A DNA stretch of 64,000 bases. Source: Sphingobium yanoikuyae. GTDB taxonomy: Bacteria > Pseudomonadota > Alphaproteobacteria > Sphingomonadales > Sphingomonadaceae. The stretch covers positions 2,501,001 through 2,565,000 of the forward strand of contig NZ_CP053021.1 in NCBI RefSeq assembly GCF_013001025.1. The letters run 5' to 3'. Both the position numbers and the translations under genes were made by a program. Positions 8,449 through 17,210 of this stretch are shown piece by piece. The notes under the pieces were generated by a model. The model did no database searches and was not told the DNA's origin. It saw only the letters and a list, made by a program, of their open reading frames with translations. Each line of letters opens with the position of its first letter. Position 1 is the first letter of the stretch.

Positions 8449-9786
8449 ATGGCCCGTTCTCCGCATATCAAGCTCGGCTTCATCCTGCATGGCGTCGGCC
8501 GCACCTGGCATGACTGGCGCCATCCCGACCGCGACGTCAATGCCAGCACCAGCCTCGCCCGCTATCAGGAACAGGCGGCGACCGCCGAACGGGGCAAGTT
8601 CGACTTCCTGTTCGTCGCCGACAGCCTGTCGATCACCGAACGATCCAGCCCCCATTATCTCAACCGGTTCGAGCCGATCACCATCCTGTCCGCACTGGCG
8701 GCGACCACCAGCCGGATCGGCCTGGTCGGCACATTGACGGTCAGTTACTCCGAGCCCTTCAATGTGGCGCGGCAATTCGCCTCGCTCGATCATTTGAGCG
8801 GTGGACGGGCCGGCTGGAACGTCGTCACATCCTGGCTGGGCGATACCGCTGCCAATTTCAGCAAGTCCGAACATCCCGCCCATGCCGTGCGCTATCGCAT
8901 CGCCGCCGAATATCTCGATGTGGTCCAGGGCCTGTGGGACAGTTGGGAAGACGGCGCCCATGTCGCCGACAAGGCGAGCGGCCAATTCGTCAATCCCGAT
9001 CGGCTGCATCCGCTCGATCACAAGGGCGAATTCTTCCAGGTGCGCGGGCCGCTCAACATCAAGCGCACGCCGCAGGGCCAGCCGGTGATCTTCCAGGCCG
9101 GCGCATCGGACGATGGCCGCAACTTCGCCGCGCGCCGAGCCGAGGTGATCTTCACCCATGCCGAGACGATCGAGGCGGGCCAGGCCTATTATGCCGACGT
9201 GAAGGCGCGGGCGAAGGGCTTTGGCCGCGATGCCGACCAGTTGTTCATCCTGCCGGGCATCGCCGCGATCGTCGGTGACAGCGACGAAGAGGCCGAGGCG
9301 CGCTATCGCGAACTGGCTGCGCTGGAGTCGATCGACACTGGCCTCGGCTTCCTGTCGCGCACCTTCAACGACCATGATTTCCGCCAATATGATCTGGACG
9401 CCCCCTTCCCCGACGTCGCGCATCTGGGCCTCAACAGCCAGCAGAGCGGGACGCTGCGCATTCTGGCCGAAGTCGAGGCGGAGAGCCTGACCTTGCGCCA
9501 GGTGGCCGAACGGCTGGCGACGCCGCGCGGCGCTTTCGTGGGCTCGGCCGAGACGGTGGCGGATCAGTTGCAGCGCTGGTTCGAAAGTGGCGCGGCCGAC
9601 GGCTTCGTCCTGTTCGAGCCGCTGCCGGGGCAACTGGCCCTGTTCGTCGACAAGGTGATCCCGATCCTGCAGCAGCGCGGCCTGTTCCGCACCGACTATG
9701 AGGGCACGACCTTCCGCGAGCATCTGGGCCTGTCGGTACCGGACAATCGCTACAGCGCGGCGCGCGAGGCCAAGTCGGCCGCCTGA
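8449..9786 (+). CDS. FMN-dependent LLM-class monooxygenase, NtaA/SnaA/DszA family
   Basis: This 445-residue cytosolic flavoenzyme starts at the ATG after AAGGACAAGG. Family features are the N-terminal barrel strand IKLGFILHGVG, the DHLSGGRAGWNVVTS block (about 113-127), GLWDSWEDGAHV, and the C-terminal RGLFRTDYEGTTFREHLGL. Such enzymes use FMNH2 from a separate reductase and O2 to cleave C-N or C-S bonds (nitrilotriacetate, sulfones). The neighbouring ssu genes favour a desulfurisation role; the exact substrate is unknown. It is paralogous to the monooxygenase at 49514. No flavin reductase is encoded nearby. Confidence 0.9.
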   Translation: MARSPHIKLGFILHGVGRTWHDWRHPDRDVNASTSLARYQEQAATAERGKFDFLFVADSLSITERSSPHYLNRFEPITILSALAATTSRIGLVGTLTVSYSEPFNVARQFASLDHLSGGRAGWNVVTSWLGDTAANFSKSEHPAHAVRYRIAAEYLDVVQGLWDSWEDGAHVADKASGQFVNPDRLHPLDHKGEFFQVRGPLNIKRTPQGQPVIFQAGASDDGRNFAARRAEVIFTHAETIEAGQAYYADVKARAKGFGRDADQLFILPGIAAIVGDSDEEAEARYRELAALESIDTGLGFLSRTFNDHDFRQYDLDAPFPDVAHLGLNSQQSGTLRILAEVEAESLTLRQVAERLATPRGAFVGSAETVADQLQRWFESGAADGFVLFEPLPGQLALFVDKVIPILQQRGLFRTDYEGTTFREHLGLSVPDNRYSAAREAKSAA

Positions 9787-9800
9787 TCCCATCGAACAAG

Positions 9801-9834
9801 AAAAGGCCCGGCAATCAAATTGCCGGGCCTTTTT
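9801..9834. terminator. Bidirectional intrinsic terminator
   Basis: A 15-bp perfect stem (9801-9815 with 9819-9833; core GGCCCGGCAA) with a CAA loop has A-runs before and T-runs after. It lies between the convergent monooxygenase (ends 9786) and redoxin (ends 9842) genes and can stop transcripts from both sides. Confidence 0.92.
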
Positions 9835-9841
9835 CTCGCGT

Positions 9842-10492
9842 TTAGCGCAGCCAGGCGAGGATATCATCCGCCTCCGGTCGGTCGAGCCAGTCGGGGCTGA
9901 CCTGCAAGCGCTGCACCACCCGACCCGGCCCCAGCAGCAGCGCCGCGGGCTGCGGCAATTCCCAGCTGCCCGTGCCGGTCACCTCGCCGATCCAGCCGGC
10001 GGGCGGTGGCGACGGGCGATCATCGGGGACGAAGGCGATGCCGAGCAGGCGGGCGAGCTGATTGTCGCGATCGGTCGCGACGGCGAAGGGCAGATCGTGG
10101 CGGCGCTTGATCTCCGCCAGCCGATCGGGCTGCTGCGGGCTGAGCGCAACCAGCGGGATACCGCGCGCGCGCAGCACCGGCCAGAGCGTTTCGGCATAAT
10201 AGGGCAAGGCGATATTACAGGCCGGGCAGCCGGCGAAGCGGAAGAAGATCAGCAGCGCCGCCCCCTGCGCCGTCAGCGCGTCGAGTGTCAGGCTGCCACC
10301 ATCGACATCATCGAACCCCAGATTGGGCAGAACATCGCCCGGCTGCGCTACCGTCGCCGCATCGAAGCGCGCCACCAGCTGCTGCCGCTGCGCCGCGTTA
10401 CGCGCCAGCTGGGCGGGCGACCAGTCCCGTTCCCGTTCTGCCTGAAGCGCGGCATAGCGCGCCCTCAAATTGTCGCCGACGATCGTCGCCAT
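9842..10492 (-). CDS. AhpC/TSA-type redoxin with CxxC motif
   Basis: The start is set at 10492, where AAAGGAGACAGG gives a strong ribosome site; the upstream in-frame ATG lacks one. The 216-residue cytosolic protein has a thioredoxin fold (about 60-190), with LLIFFRFAGCPACN holding a Cys-x-x-Cys pair, so it is a peroxiredoxin-like or thiol-disulfide protein. It is the last gene downstream of the ssu/aldolase genes, 95 bases after the aldolase, and may remove peroxide leaking from flavin monooxygenases or handle persulfides. That role is inference. Confidence 0.8.
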   Translation of the reverse strand: MATIVGDNLRARYAALQAERERDWSPAQLARNAAQRQQLVARFDAATVAQPGDVLPNLGFDDVDGGSLTLDALTAQGAALLIFFRFAGCPACNIALPYYAETLWPVLRARGIPLVALSPQQPDRLAEIKRRHDLPFAVATDRDNQLARLLGIAFVPDDRPSPPPAGWIGEVTGTGSWELPQPAALLLGPGRVVQRLQVSPDWLDRPEADDILAWLR

Positions 10493-10587
10493 CTGCCTGT
10501 CTCCTTTGCTGGAGATAGGAAAATGGCGCCGCGGGGCACGCGACGCCAATGAGACTTGACGGAAAGCCGCCGATTAATCCTTATAGA

Positions 10588-11379
10588 TCAGCTGTCATAG
10601 CCCGCTGCCTGGCGCGATGCCTTGCGCAGCGCCGCTTCCCAGACCAGATCATAATGGGTGCGCCGTCCCTCGACCGGCTGGCGCTCGCGCGACATCTGGC
10701 GCTTCACTTCCGCCTGCGCCTCCTCCGGCGCGATCAGCACATTGTCGCGCCCGACGCTGAGCGAACGGACCTGCGCGGTGCAGGCGGATTCCAGCTGATA
10801 GATGCCGCTCCATGCTTCTCCCGGAGAAGCGCCGAGCGCCAGCGTGCCATGGTTGCGCAGCAGCATGACCTTGGTATCGCCCAGGTCCGCCACCAACCGC
10901 TCGCGCTCGTCCAGGTTCAGCGCCACGCCCTCATAGTCATGATAGGACAGGCGCGGGATCAGGGCCAGCGCACGCTGGTTCAAGGGCAGCAGCCCTTCGG
11001 CATGGGCCGAAACCGCCATGCCGTCGGCGCTGTGAAAATGGGCGATATAATGGGCGTCGTCGCGCGCGCCGTGGATCCCCGAATGGATGACATAGCCGGC
11101 ATAGTTGATGCCATAGTCGCTCTCCCCGATGACATTGCCGTCGAGGTCGACCTTGACCAGGCTGGATGCCGTGATCTCGTCGAACATCAGGCCGAACGGA
11201 TTGATCAGGAAATGATGGTCCGGCCCCGGCACGCGGGCGGAAATATGAGTGTAGATGAAATCGTCCCAGCCATAGAGCGCCGAAAGCCGGTAGAAAGCGG
11301 CGAGATCGACCCGCACCTTCCATTCGGCTTCGCTGATGCCGGTGCGGGAAAAACGATCATCCTTGAGGATGGTGGCCAT
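10588..11379 (-). CDS. Class II aldolase/adducin family protein
   Basis: This 263-residue cytosolic metal-dependent lyase has the two histidines of the metal site in IAHFHSADG (about 136-144) and a third in LRNHGTLALG (about 175). The start region YTHISARVPG and NPFGLMFDEI are typical of the fuculose-phosphate-aldolase/adducin fold. It lies 17 bases downstream of ssuA in the sulfonate operon. A second class II aldolase stands beside a binding protein at 45153, so this enzyme type recurs in both sulfur loci. It may process the carbon part left after desulfurisation; its substrate is not predictable. Confidence 0.85.
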   Translation of the reverse strand: MATILKDDRFSRTGISEAEWKVRVDLAAFYRLSALYGWDDFIYTHISARVPGPDHHFLINPFGLMFDEITASSLVKVDLDGNVIGESDYGINYAGYVIHSGIHGARDDAHYIAHFHSADGMAVSAHAEGLLPLNQRALALIPRLSYHDYEGVALNLDERERLVADLGDTKVMLLRNHGTLALGASPGEAWSGIYQLESACTAQVRSLSVGRDNVLIAPEEAQAEVKRQMSRERQPVEGRRTHYDLVWEAALRKASRQAAGYDS

Positions 11380-11396
11380 GGGGAAAGCTCCTTGCG

Positions 11397-12350
11397 TCAG
11401 GATCCGAAACTGGTGTCGAAGGCCTGCGCCACGTCCCGTTTGGGATCGATCAGGCCGGCGCGGCGATAGCGGTCGACGATCGCCTGCTCATGGGCGATCA
11501 CCTTGGCATCGACGGGCTGCGAAATGCGGTTGCTGCGTTCGAAACTGGCGCGGGCGATGTCGATCGGCAGGCCGGTTTCCTTGGCCAGCACGGCGGCGAA
11601 CTGGTCGGGATGGGCGCGGGCCCAGGCGACCGCCGTCGTCTCACGCTGGAGGAAATCGGCGAGCAATGCGCGCTTGGGCGCGATCGAGGCATCATGGGCG
11701 ATGTCGATATAGAGCGGCAGGCCGTAATCCTTGGCGTCAGCAACCGCCCGCGCCCCTTCCTTGACCGCGACATTGGTATAGGGGGTCCAGGTCGACCAGG
11801 CGTCGATCGATCCACTGTCGAACGCAGCCTTGGCATCGCCCGGCGGCAGGAAGGTGACCTTGACCTTGTCGGCGGGGATATGCGCCCGCTCCAGCGCCTG
11901 GAGCAGCAGGTGATGGCCGATCGATCCGCGCGTGGTGGCGATTGTCCTGCCGACCAGATCCTGCGGCGAGCGGATCGACGATCCGTCCTTCACCAGGATC
12001 GCCAGTGCCTCGGCCGCCTGGTTGGCAGGGGCCTGGACCGCGATCGCCTTCACTGGACTGCCGCTCTGATAGGCGAAGATGAAGGGCGCGTCGGCGGCAA
12101 GGCCCAGATCGGCCGCACCGCCGCCGACCGCTTCCAGCAGCGGCTGAGCGGCGGGAAATTCCGACCATTCGACTTTGTAGGAGGCGCCATCGAGCGCGCC
12201 GGAGGCAAGCATCATCGCCTTGACCTGCCCCTTCTGGTTGGCGACGCGCAGCACCGGCACCTGTTCGGCGCGATATTGGGTGACAGCGAAAGCGACACCG
12301 GCGGAGGCGATCAGCGCGCCGGCGGTCAGGATCAGCTTTGTCTTCGCCAT
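11397..12350 (-). CDS. ssuA: Aliphatic sulfonate ABC transporter substrate-binding protein
   Basis: The ATG at 12350 is chosen; the upstream in-frame extension is the shadow of the monooxygenase gene. The 317-residue product has an N-terminal hydrophobic segment (ILTAGALIASAGVAFAV). The SsuA/NMT1 pattern follows: VLRVANQKGQ, GAADLGLAADAPFIFAYQSG, LVGRTIATTRGSIGHHLLLQ and DAWSTWTPYTNVA. It is periplasmic and captures sulfonates for SsuBC. It starts 1 base after the SsuD-like gene stop. It differs from the two lipoprotein binding proteins at 20195 and 45998. Confidence 0.88.
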   Translation of the reverse strand: MAKTKLILTAGALIASAGVAFAVTQYRAEQVPVLRVANQKGQVKAMMLASGALDGASYKVEWSEFPAAQPLLEAVGGGAADLGLAADAPFIFAYQSGSPVKAIAVQAPANQAAEALAILVKDGSSIRSPQDLVGRTIATTRGSIGHHLLLQALERAHIPADKVKVTFLPPGDAKAAFDSGSIDAWSTWTPYTNVAVKEGARAVADAKDYGLPLYIDIAHDASIAPKRALLADFLQRETTAVAWARAHPDQFAAVLAKETGLPIDIARASFERSNRISQPVDAKVIAHEQAIVDRYRRAGLIDPKRDVAQAFDTSFGS

Positions 12351-12351
12351 G

Positions 12352-13440
12352 TCAGCCCGCGAGCGCGACGTCGACCTTCTCCCGCTCGGCCACCTTGCGG
12401 CGGACGACCGGCAGCAGTTCGCGGCCATAGAGGATGGAATCGCCCAGCGGATCGAAGCCGCGGATCAGGAAATGATCGATGCCGATATCATAATAATCGA
12501 GCATTGCATCGGCCACCTGTTCGGGCGTGCCGACCAGGCCGGTGGAATTGCCAGCCGCGCCGGTGAGCGCAGCGACGCCGGTCCACAGCCGCTTGTCCTG
12601 CCGATTGGCCTTGGCTGCCTCCAGCAGGCGCAGCGATCCGACATTGGGCGGGCGATGGCCGGTCAGCGGCAGGCCAGCCGCGACGCGGTTTTCGCGCACC
12701 TGCTCCTCGATCTCCGCCGCGCGCTTCCAGGCCGCTTCCTCCGTGTCGGCGATCACCGGGCGCAGCGACAGCGAGAAGCCGGGAGTGCGGCCATGACGGG
12801 CGGCCGCACGGCGCACCTGGCGCACCGTGTCCTGCACCGCTTCGAGCGTTTCGCCCCAGAGCGCATAGACATCGGCATGGCGCCCGGCGACCTCGATCGC
12901 CTCGGCCGAGGAACCGCCGAAGAAGACGGGCAGATTGTCCGGCTTGATCGCGCTGAAGGCCTGGCGAATGTCGTAGAAGTCACCCTGATGGTCGAACGGC
13001 TGGGCCGCGGTCCATTCCTGGCGCAGGATGGTCAGATATTCGTCGGTGCGCTGATAGCGCTGCGCCTTGACCGTGCCGGTGTCGCCGTCACGTGCCATTT
13101 CCTCGTCGGCGCCACCGGTGATGATATGCACCGCGACCCGCCCGCCCGATAGCTGGTCGAGCGTGGCCAGCTGGCGCGCGGCCACGGTCGGCTGGGTAAA
13201 ACCGGGCCGATGGGCGACCAGAAAGCCCAGCCTGCTAGTCAGCGCGGCGGCATGGGCCGCGACGATCTGACTTTCCGGACTATTGGAACCGAAGGGGATG
13301 AGGACGCGATCAAAGCCGCCATCTTCCTGCGCCTTCGCCGCAGCCTCGACATAGTCCTTGTCGAGCACACGGCTGCGCACCGCCGCCTGGGTTTCCGAGC
13401 CATTGTTGAAGCCGATATAGCCGATGAACTTGACGCTCAT
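12352..13440 (-). CDS. ssuD: FMNH2-dependent alkanesulfonate monooxygenase, SsuD-like
   Basis: This 362-residue cytosolic enzyme starts after GGAAGG. Family signs are IGFNNGSE near the N-terminus, ATLDQLSGGRVAVHIITGG (about 92-110), RYQRTDEYLTILRQEW, PVFFGGSSAEAIEVAGRHAD and the C-terminal IDHFLIRGFDPLGDS. Members oxidise alkanesulfonates with FMNH2 and O2, releasing sulfite and an aldehyde. Placement in the operon with ssuA, ssuB and ssuC supports this. No SsuE-type flavin reductase is present in the window, so reduced flavin must come from elsewhere. Confidence 0.88.
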   Translation of the reverse strand: MSVKFIGYIGFNNGSETQAAVRSRVLDKDYVEAAAKAQEDGGFDRVLIPFGSNSPESQIVAAHAAALTSRLGFLVAHRPGFTQPTVAARQLATLDQLSGGRVAVHIITGGADEEMARDGDTGTVKAQRYQRTDEYLTILRQEWTAAQPFDHQGDFYDIRQAFSAIKPDNLPVFFGGSSAEAIEVAGRHADVYALWGETLEAVQDTVRQVRRAAARHGRTPGFSLSLRPVIADTEEAAWKRAAEIEEQVRENRVAAGLPLTGHRPPNVGSLRLLEAAKANRQDKRLWTGVAALTGAAGNSTGLVGTPEQVADAMLDYYDIGIDHFLIRGFDPLGDSILYGRELLPVVRRKVAEREKVDVALAG

Positions 13441-13461
13441 GGGGTCATTCCTTCCCGAAGT

Positions 13462-14724
13462 TCAGATGACGTAGAAGCCGTGGGTGCCGTCCTTTTCGAG
13501 CTGGGCGACAAGGCCATATTCCCAGTCGAGATAGGCCTGCATCTTCTCGGCCTTGTTGTCGGTGCCCTCATAGGGGCGCTTGTAGCGGCCCTCGGGTCCA
13601 CGCGGGGGTGGCGCGCCGTCGCTGCCGCGTTCCAGCACCACCGCCGACCAGTCGACCGACAGGACATAGACTTCCCAGCCAAGCTGGGCGAGCCAGGAGG
13701 CACTCATGTCGGCGCGCGGGCCAAGATCGTCGGTGACGACGATGCGGGCGCCGCGCACCGGCGCATTATGGTCGGTTTCCTGCACCAGCTGGCCGCCCTG
13801 CGCATTGCGGAAGCCGGGCAGATGACCCGCCTCATATTCACGCGGCTGGCGCACATCGTAGAGATAGAGGGTGCGGGCGGTATCAGCCTTCAGATGCTCC
13901 AGATCGTCCCAGCCGATCCACTTGACCCCGGCGCGGTAGGCGACATCGCGGGCATGGGCACGGGCCGCCTCGATCGCCTTGCCATCGACCTCCGGCGCGG
14001 CGCGCACCTGGCCGGTTTCCAGCCCCTGCCCGGCCAGCGTCCAGCCGATCGTGCCGTTGCGCAGCGCATAGACCTTGTTGGGCAGGCCGGCATTGACCAG
14101 AGACTGGGTGCCGATGATCGACCGGGTACGGCCGGCGCAGTTGACGATGATGGTGGTGTCGGGATCGGGCGCGATCGTGCCTGCGCGCAGCACCAGTTCG
14201 GCGCCGGGCACGCTGGTCCCGGTCGGGATGCTCATCGTGTGATATTCGTCATAACGGCGCGCGTCGAGGATCGCGATGTCGGCCTTTTCGTCGATCAGCG
14301 CCTGCACATCTTCGGCCGCCAGGCTGGGGGTATGGCGGCGATGCTCGACCAGTTCGCCGAACGCCTTGGAATAGCTGTTCACATCCTCAAACAATTCATA
14401 GCCGGCGTCGCGCCAGCCTTGCAGCCCGCCCTCCAGTTCGCGCACGTCGGTATAGCCAAGCGCCTGCAATCGCACGGCGGCACGGCGCGCCAGCCCCTCG
14501 CCCGCATCATAGACGATGATCGGCGTGTCCAGCCGGGGGATGCGCCAGCGCGCTTCCTCATCGATGCGGCGCAGCGGAATCTGGGCGGCGAACAGTGGAT
14601 GGCCCTGCGCAAACTCATGCTCCTCGCGCACGTCGATCAGGGCGATCTCGTCGCGGGCGATCAGCGCGGTGCGGATATCGGCCGGGGTGGCGACCTCTAT
14701 GCGGTCCAATATGTCGGTGGTCAT
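13462..14724 (-). CDS. Three-domain rhodanese-related sulfurtransferase
   Basis: This 420-residue protein contains three rhodanese-like repeats at about 1-115, 130-235 and 270-375. Each has a recognisable IDVREEHEFAQGH/ILDARRYDEYHT/LYDVRQPREYEAGH strand-loop. Only the middle repeat keeps an active-site cysteine loop (NCAGRTR); the first has YDAGEGLA and the third TDDLGPRAD, both lacking Cys. The start overlaps the stop of the cysteine-dioxygenase-like gene by 4 bases. The likely role is transfer of sulfane sulfur from a thiol or persulfide intermediate. The linkage to ssu genes suggests sulfur mobilisation rather than cyanide detoxification. Confidence 0.9.
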   Translation of the reverse strand: MTTDILDRIEVATPADIRTALIARDEIALIDVREEHEFAQGHPLFAAQIPLRRIDEEARWRIPRLDTPIIVYDAGEGLARRAAVRLQALGYTDVRELEGGLQGWRDAGYELFEDVNSYSKAFGELVEHRRHTPSLAAEDVQALIDEKADIAILDARRYDEYHTMSIPTGTSVPGAELVLRAGTIAPDPDTTIIVNCAGRTRSIIGTQSLVNAGLPNKVYALRNGTIGWTLAGQGLETGQVRAAPEVDGKAIEAARAHARDVAYRAGVKWIGWDDLEHLKADTARTLYLYDVRQPREYEAGHLPGFRNAQGGQLVQETDHNAPVRGARIVVTDDLGPRADMSASWLAQLGWEVYVLSVDWSAVVLERGSDGAPPPRGPEGRYKRPYEGTDNKAEKMQAYLDWEYGLVAQLEKDGTHGFYVI

Positions 14725-15335
14725 GCGTTTCTCGATCTGTCCCAGAGGTTGGGGATGACGCGGTTGGCGTATCCGGAGATGAAGCTTTTGGGTGTGCCGT
14801 CAGGGGCGAAGGTCGCGCGCTCGACCGCGCCGATATTGCCGCCATAGACATGGATGCTGACCGACGGCGCATCGGCCCGGCCGTTGGATACGCGGTGGAT
14901 GTCGCCGATCCGGGGCGACACGGCATCCACCTCGCCCTCGCGCAATATGTCCGTGCCCTGCGCGACCAGTCCGCCGCCGGGCAGCCGGTGGAACCGCTCG
15001 ACCTGCTCGCTGCCGCGCAGCACGCCGACCAGCCCCCAGACGCCATGGTCGTGGATCGGGGTCGACTGACCCGGCCCCCAGACGAAGCTGACGATGCTGA
15101 ACCGCTCGCGGCTGTCGCAATGGAGCAGATATTGCTGATAACGATCGGGGTCCGGCCGGGCATATTCGGGCGGCAGCCAGCCGTCGCGGGCGATCAGCCG
15201 GGCAAGCAGAGTGCGGCCACTTTCCAGCAGCGCCTGTTCGTCACGGGTGCAGGCGATCAGATCGGCCAAGGCGGTGACGAAACCGCGTAGGCGGCTGGTA
15301 TCGACCGGCCGGTCGATCGTGGTGACCGCGTTCAT
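14721..15335 (-). CDS. Cysteine dioxygenase-like cupin protein
   Basis: This 204-residue cytosolic cupin has the metal-binding motif STPIHDHGVWGLVGVLRG at about 91-108 (His-x-His) and the second-motif histidine in GDIHRVSNG. The length and layout match type I cysteine/thiol dioxygenases, which oxidise a thiol to a sulfinate with Fe(II) and O2. It overlaps both ssuB (upstream) and the rhodanese (downstream) by 4 bases, so the three are translated as a unit. The true substrate could be cysteine, another thiol or a persulfide; this cannot be told from sequence. Confidence 0.85.
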   Translation of the reverse strand: MNAVTTIDRPVDTSRLRGFVTALADLIACTRDEQALLESGRTLLARLIARDGWLPPEYARPDPDRYQQYLLHCDSRERFSIVSFVWGPGQSTPIHDHGVWGLVGVLRGSEQVERFHRLPGGGLVAQGTDILREGEVDAVSPRIGDIHRVSNGRADAPSVSIHVYGGNIGAVERATFAPDGTPKSFISGYANRVIPNLWDRSRNA

Positions 15336-16123
15336 TCCGCCGCCTCCGCCTGACGAGCGAAGGGCACCACCCCCTCACCATGATGGTCGCCGCCCAGATG
15401 GGACAGAAGCTGTTCGCGCAGCCGGCCGGCGAGCCCCGCCCGCTCGCCGCGCGGCGCGTGAATGCGCTCCTCCGCGACGATCCGTCCCTTGTCGAGCACC
15501 AGCACCCGGTCGGCCAGCGCAATCGCTTCCTCGACATCATGGGTGACGATCAGCACCGCCGGCTTGTGCGTCCGCCAGAGCGAGAGGACGAGGTCATGCA
15601 TGCGATAACGGGTCAGCGCATCGAGTGCGGCAAAGGGCTCATCGAGCAGCAGCAATTGGGGTTCGCGCACCAGCGCGCGGGCGAGCGCGGCGCGCTGCGC
15701 CTCGCCACCGGACAGGGTGAGCGGCCAGGCGTCCAGCCGATGGCCAAGGCCGACTTCCTTCAGCGCGGCTTGCGCCCGGTCGCGGATGGCACCGCCTTTC
15801 AGGCCCAGCGCGACATTCTTCCAGACCGGTTTCCACGGCAGCAGTCGGGCATCCTGGAACACGACGGCGCGGCTGTCGGGCACCTCCACATCCTGCGCGC
15901 CGGCATCGTCCAGCCCGGCGAGGGTGCGCAGCAAGGTGGTCTTGCCCGATCCCGACCGGCCCAGCAGGGCGATGAACTCGCCCGGCGCGATTTCCAGGTC
16001 CAGTCCGTCGATGATGCGGTTGGCGCCAAAGCTGCGGGTGAAGTGCTGCAGGCGGACGACCGGTTCGGGATGCGGCTGGTGCGCCGCGCTGTCGATGCTG
16101 GAAAAGCCGAGGCGCGCGTCCAT
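15332..16123 (-). CDS. ssuB: Sulfonate ABC transporter ATP-binding protein
   Basis: This 263-residue ATPase has Walker A GRSGSGKTT, signature LSGGEAQRAALARAL, Walker B LLLLDEPFAALD and the switch histidine in VTHDVEEA, in the right order and spacing. The ATG at 16123 follows GTGGAG and lies 2 bases after the ssuC stop; a TTG six bases earlier is a weaker alternative. It powers uptake through SsuC. It is the only transporter ATPase in the window, although three binding proteins of this class are encoded. Confidence 0.92.
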   Translation of the reverse strand: MDARLGFSSIDSAAHQPHPEPVVRLQHFTRSFGANRIIDGLDLEIAPGEFIALLGRSGSGKTTLLRTLAGLDDAGAQDVEVPDSRAVVFQDARLLPWKPVWKNVALGLKGGAIRDRAQAALKEVGLGHRLDAWPLTLSGGEAQRAALARALVREPQLLLLDEPFAALDALTRYRMHDLVLSLWRTHKPAVLIVTHDVEEAIALADRVLVLDKGRIVAEERIHAPRGERAGLAGRLREQLLSHLGGDHHGEGVVPFARQAEAAE

Positions 16124-16125
16124 GA

Positions 16126-16950
16126 TCAATTCTCCACTATGCTGGGGCGCCAGACGAGGGCGCGGGCTTCGAGGGACCGGACCAGCCAGTCGGCACCAAG
16201 GCCGAGAATGGCGTAGACCATGAGGCAGACGACGATGATGTCGGTGCGCATGAAGTCGCGGGCATTATTGATGAGATAGCCAAGCCCGGCCGAGGCGTTG
16301 ATCTGCTCCGCCACCACCAGCACCAGGATCGAGATGGACAGGGCGTAGCGCAGCCCGACCAGCAGCGAGGGCAAGGCGGCGGGCAACACGACGTGCCAGA
16401 CCTGTTCCCAGCGGCTGAGGCCGAAGCTCTTGGCGGCATCGAGCAGGCGCGGATCGACACCGCGAATGCCGGCATAAAGGTTGAGATAGACCGGGAAGAT
16501 GGTGCCGAAGGCAATGAGCGCGATCTTGGGCGTCTCGCCAATGCCGAACCAGACGATGAACAGCGGCGTCAGCGCCAGCGCGGGAATGGTCCGCTTGATC
16601 TGCATAAGCGGGTCGATCGCCAGTTCCGCGCCGCGCGACAGGCCCGCTGCCAGCCCCAGACCCAGACCCAGACCAACGCCGATCAGCAGGCCGACCGCGA
16701 CGCGGGCGAAGGAGACGAGCAGGTTGGAGGGCAGTTCGCCGCTCAGCACCATCTGGATCAGCGTGCCGATCACGGCGGAGGGCGCGGCCAGCGTGCGTTC
16801 GGGGATAAGGCCCGTGCGCGAGCCCAGTTCCCACAGCAAAAGTAACAGCAAAGGTGACAGCCATCGGCCGCCGAAGCGAGCGAGGGAGAAGCGGCGTCTG
16901 GCGCGCTGCGACGGCGTGTCGCCCCTTATTGCCAATGCGGTCATGTCCAT
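16126..16950 (-). CDS. ssuC: Sulfonate ABC transporter permease
   Basis: This 274-residue inner-membrane permease has about six helices. The EAA-type cytoplasmic loop is visible (LDAAKSFGLSRWEQVWHVVL, about 170-190), as is the ssuC/tauC pattern IPALALTPLFIVWFGIGETP. It is the first gene of the minus-strand operon ssuC-ssuB-dioxygenase-rhodanese-ssuD-ssuA-aldolase-redoxin. It is divergent from a LysR regulator, whose product probably controls it. Confidence 0.92.
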   Translation of the reverse strand: MDMTALAIRGDTPSQRARRRFSLARFGGRWLSPLLLLLLWELGSRTGLIPERTLAAPSAVIGTLIQMVLSGELPSNLLVSFARVAVGLLIGVGLGLGLGLAAGLSRGAELAIDPLMQIKRTIPALALTPLFIVWFGIGETPKIALIAFGTIFPVYLNLYAGIRGVDPRLLDAAKSFGLSRWEQVWHVVLPAALPSLLVGLRYALSISILVLVVAEQINASAGLGYLINNARDFMRTDIIVVCLMVYAILGLGADWLVRSLEARALVWRPSIVEN

Positions 16951-16993
16951 CCGTCATGCTGGTGAAGTCGCCTTCATCCAACACCAATTCTCT

Positions 16994-17009
16994 ACTCATT
17001 CAATTGAGT
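16994..17009. promoter_or_regulatory. Candidate LysR operator between ssuC and the LysR gene
   Basis: ACTCA-TTCAAT-TGAGT is a perfect 5-bp inverted repeat in the 260-bp divergent gap. Its spacing is compatible with the T-N11-A half-site rule for LysR-type regulators. It lies 44 bases upstream of the ssuC start. Binding by the neighbouring regulator is inference. Confidence 0.4.
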
Positions 17010-17210
17010 TTTATCCGATGGGTCTATGAGGGAAAATCATAGGTGGTCATTCGCCCCCGATTCCGGGCGTTTCGGCGCGCGACGGCCGCGATAGCTTTTC
17101 CTGTCCCCGGACAAACTCTACTATTTTGATTGATATATTGCCATGGATCATAAGCACAGGCCCGTGCCCGGCATCGGATCGGCCCCCTTTCACCATCAGA
17201 AGGATATGCC

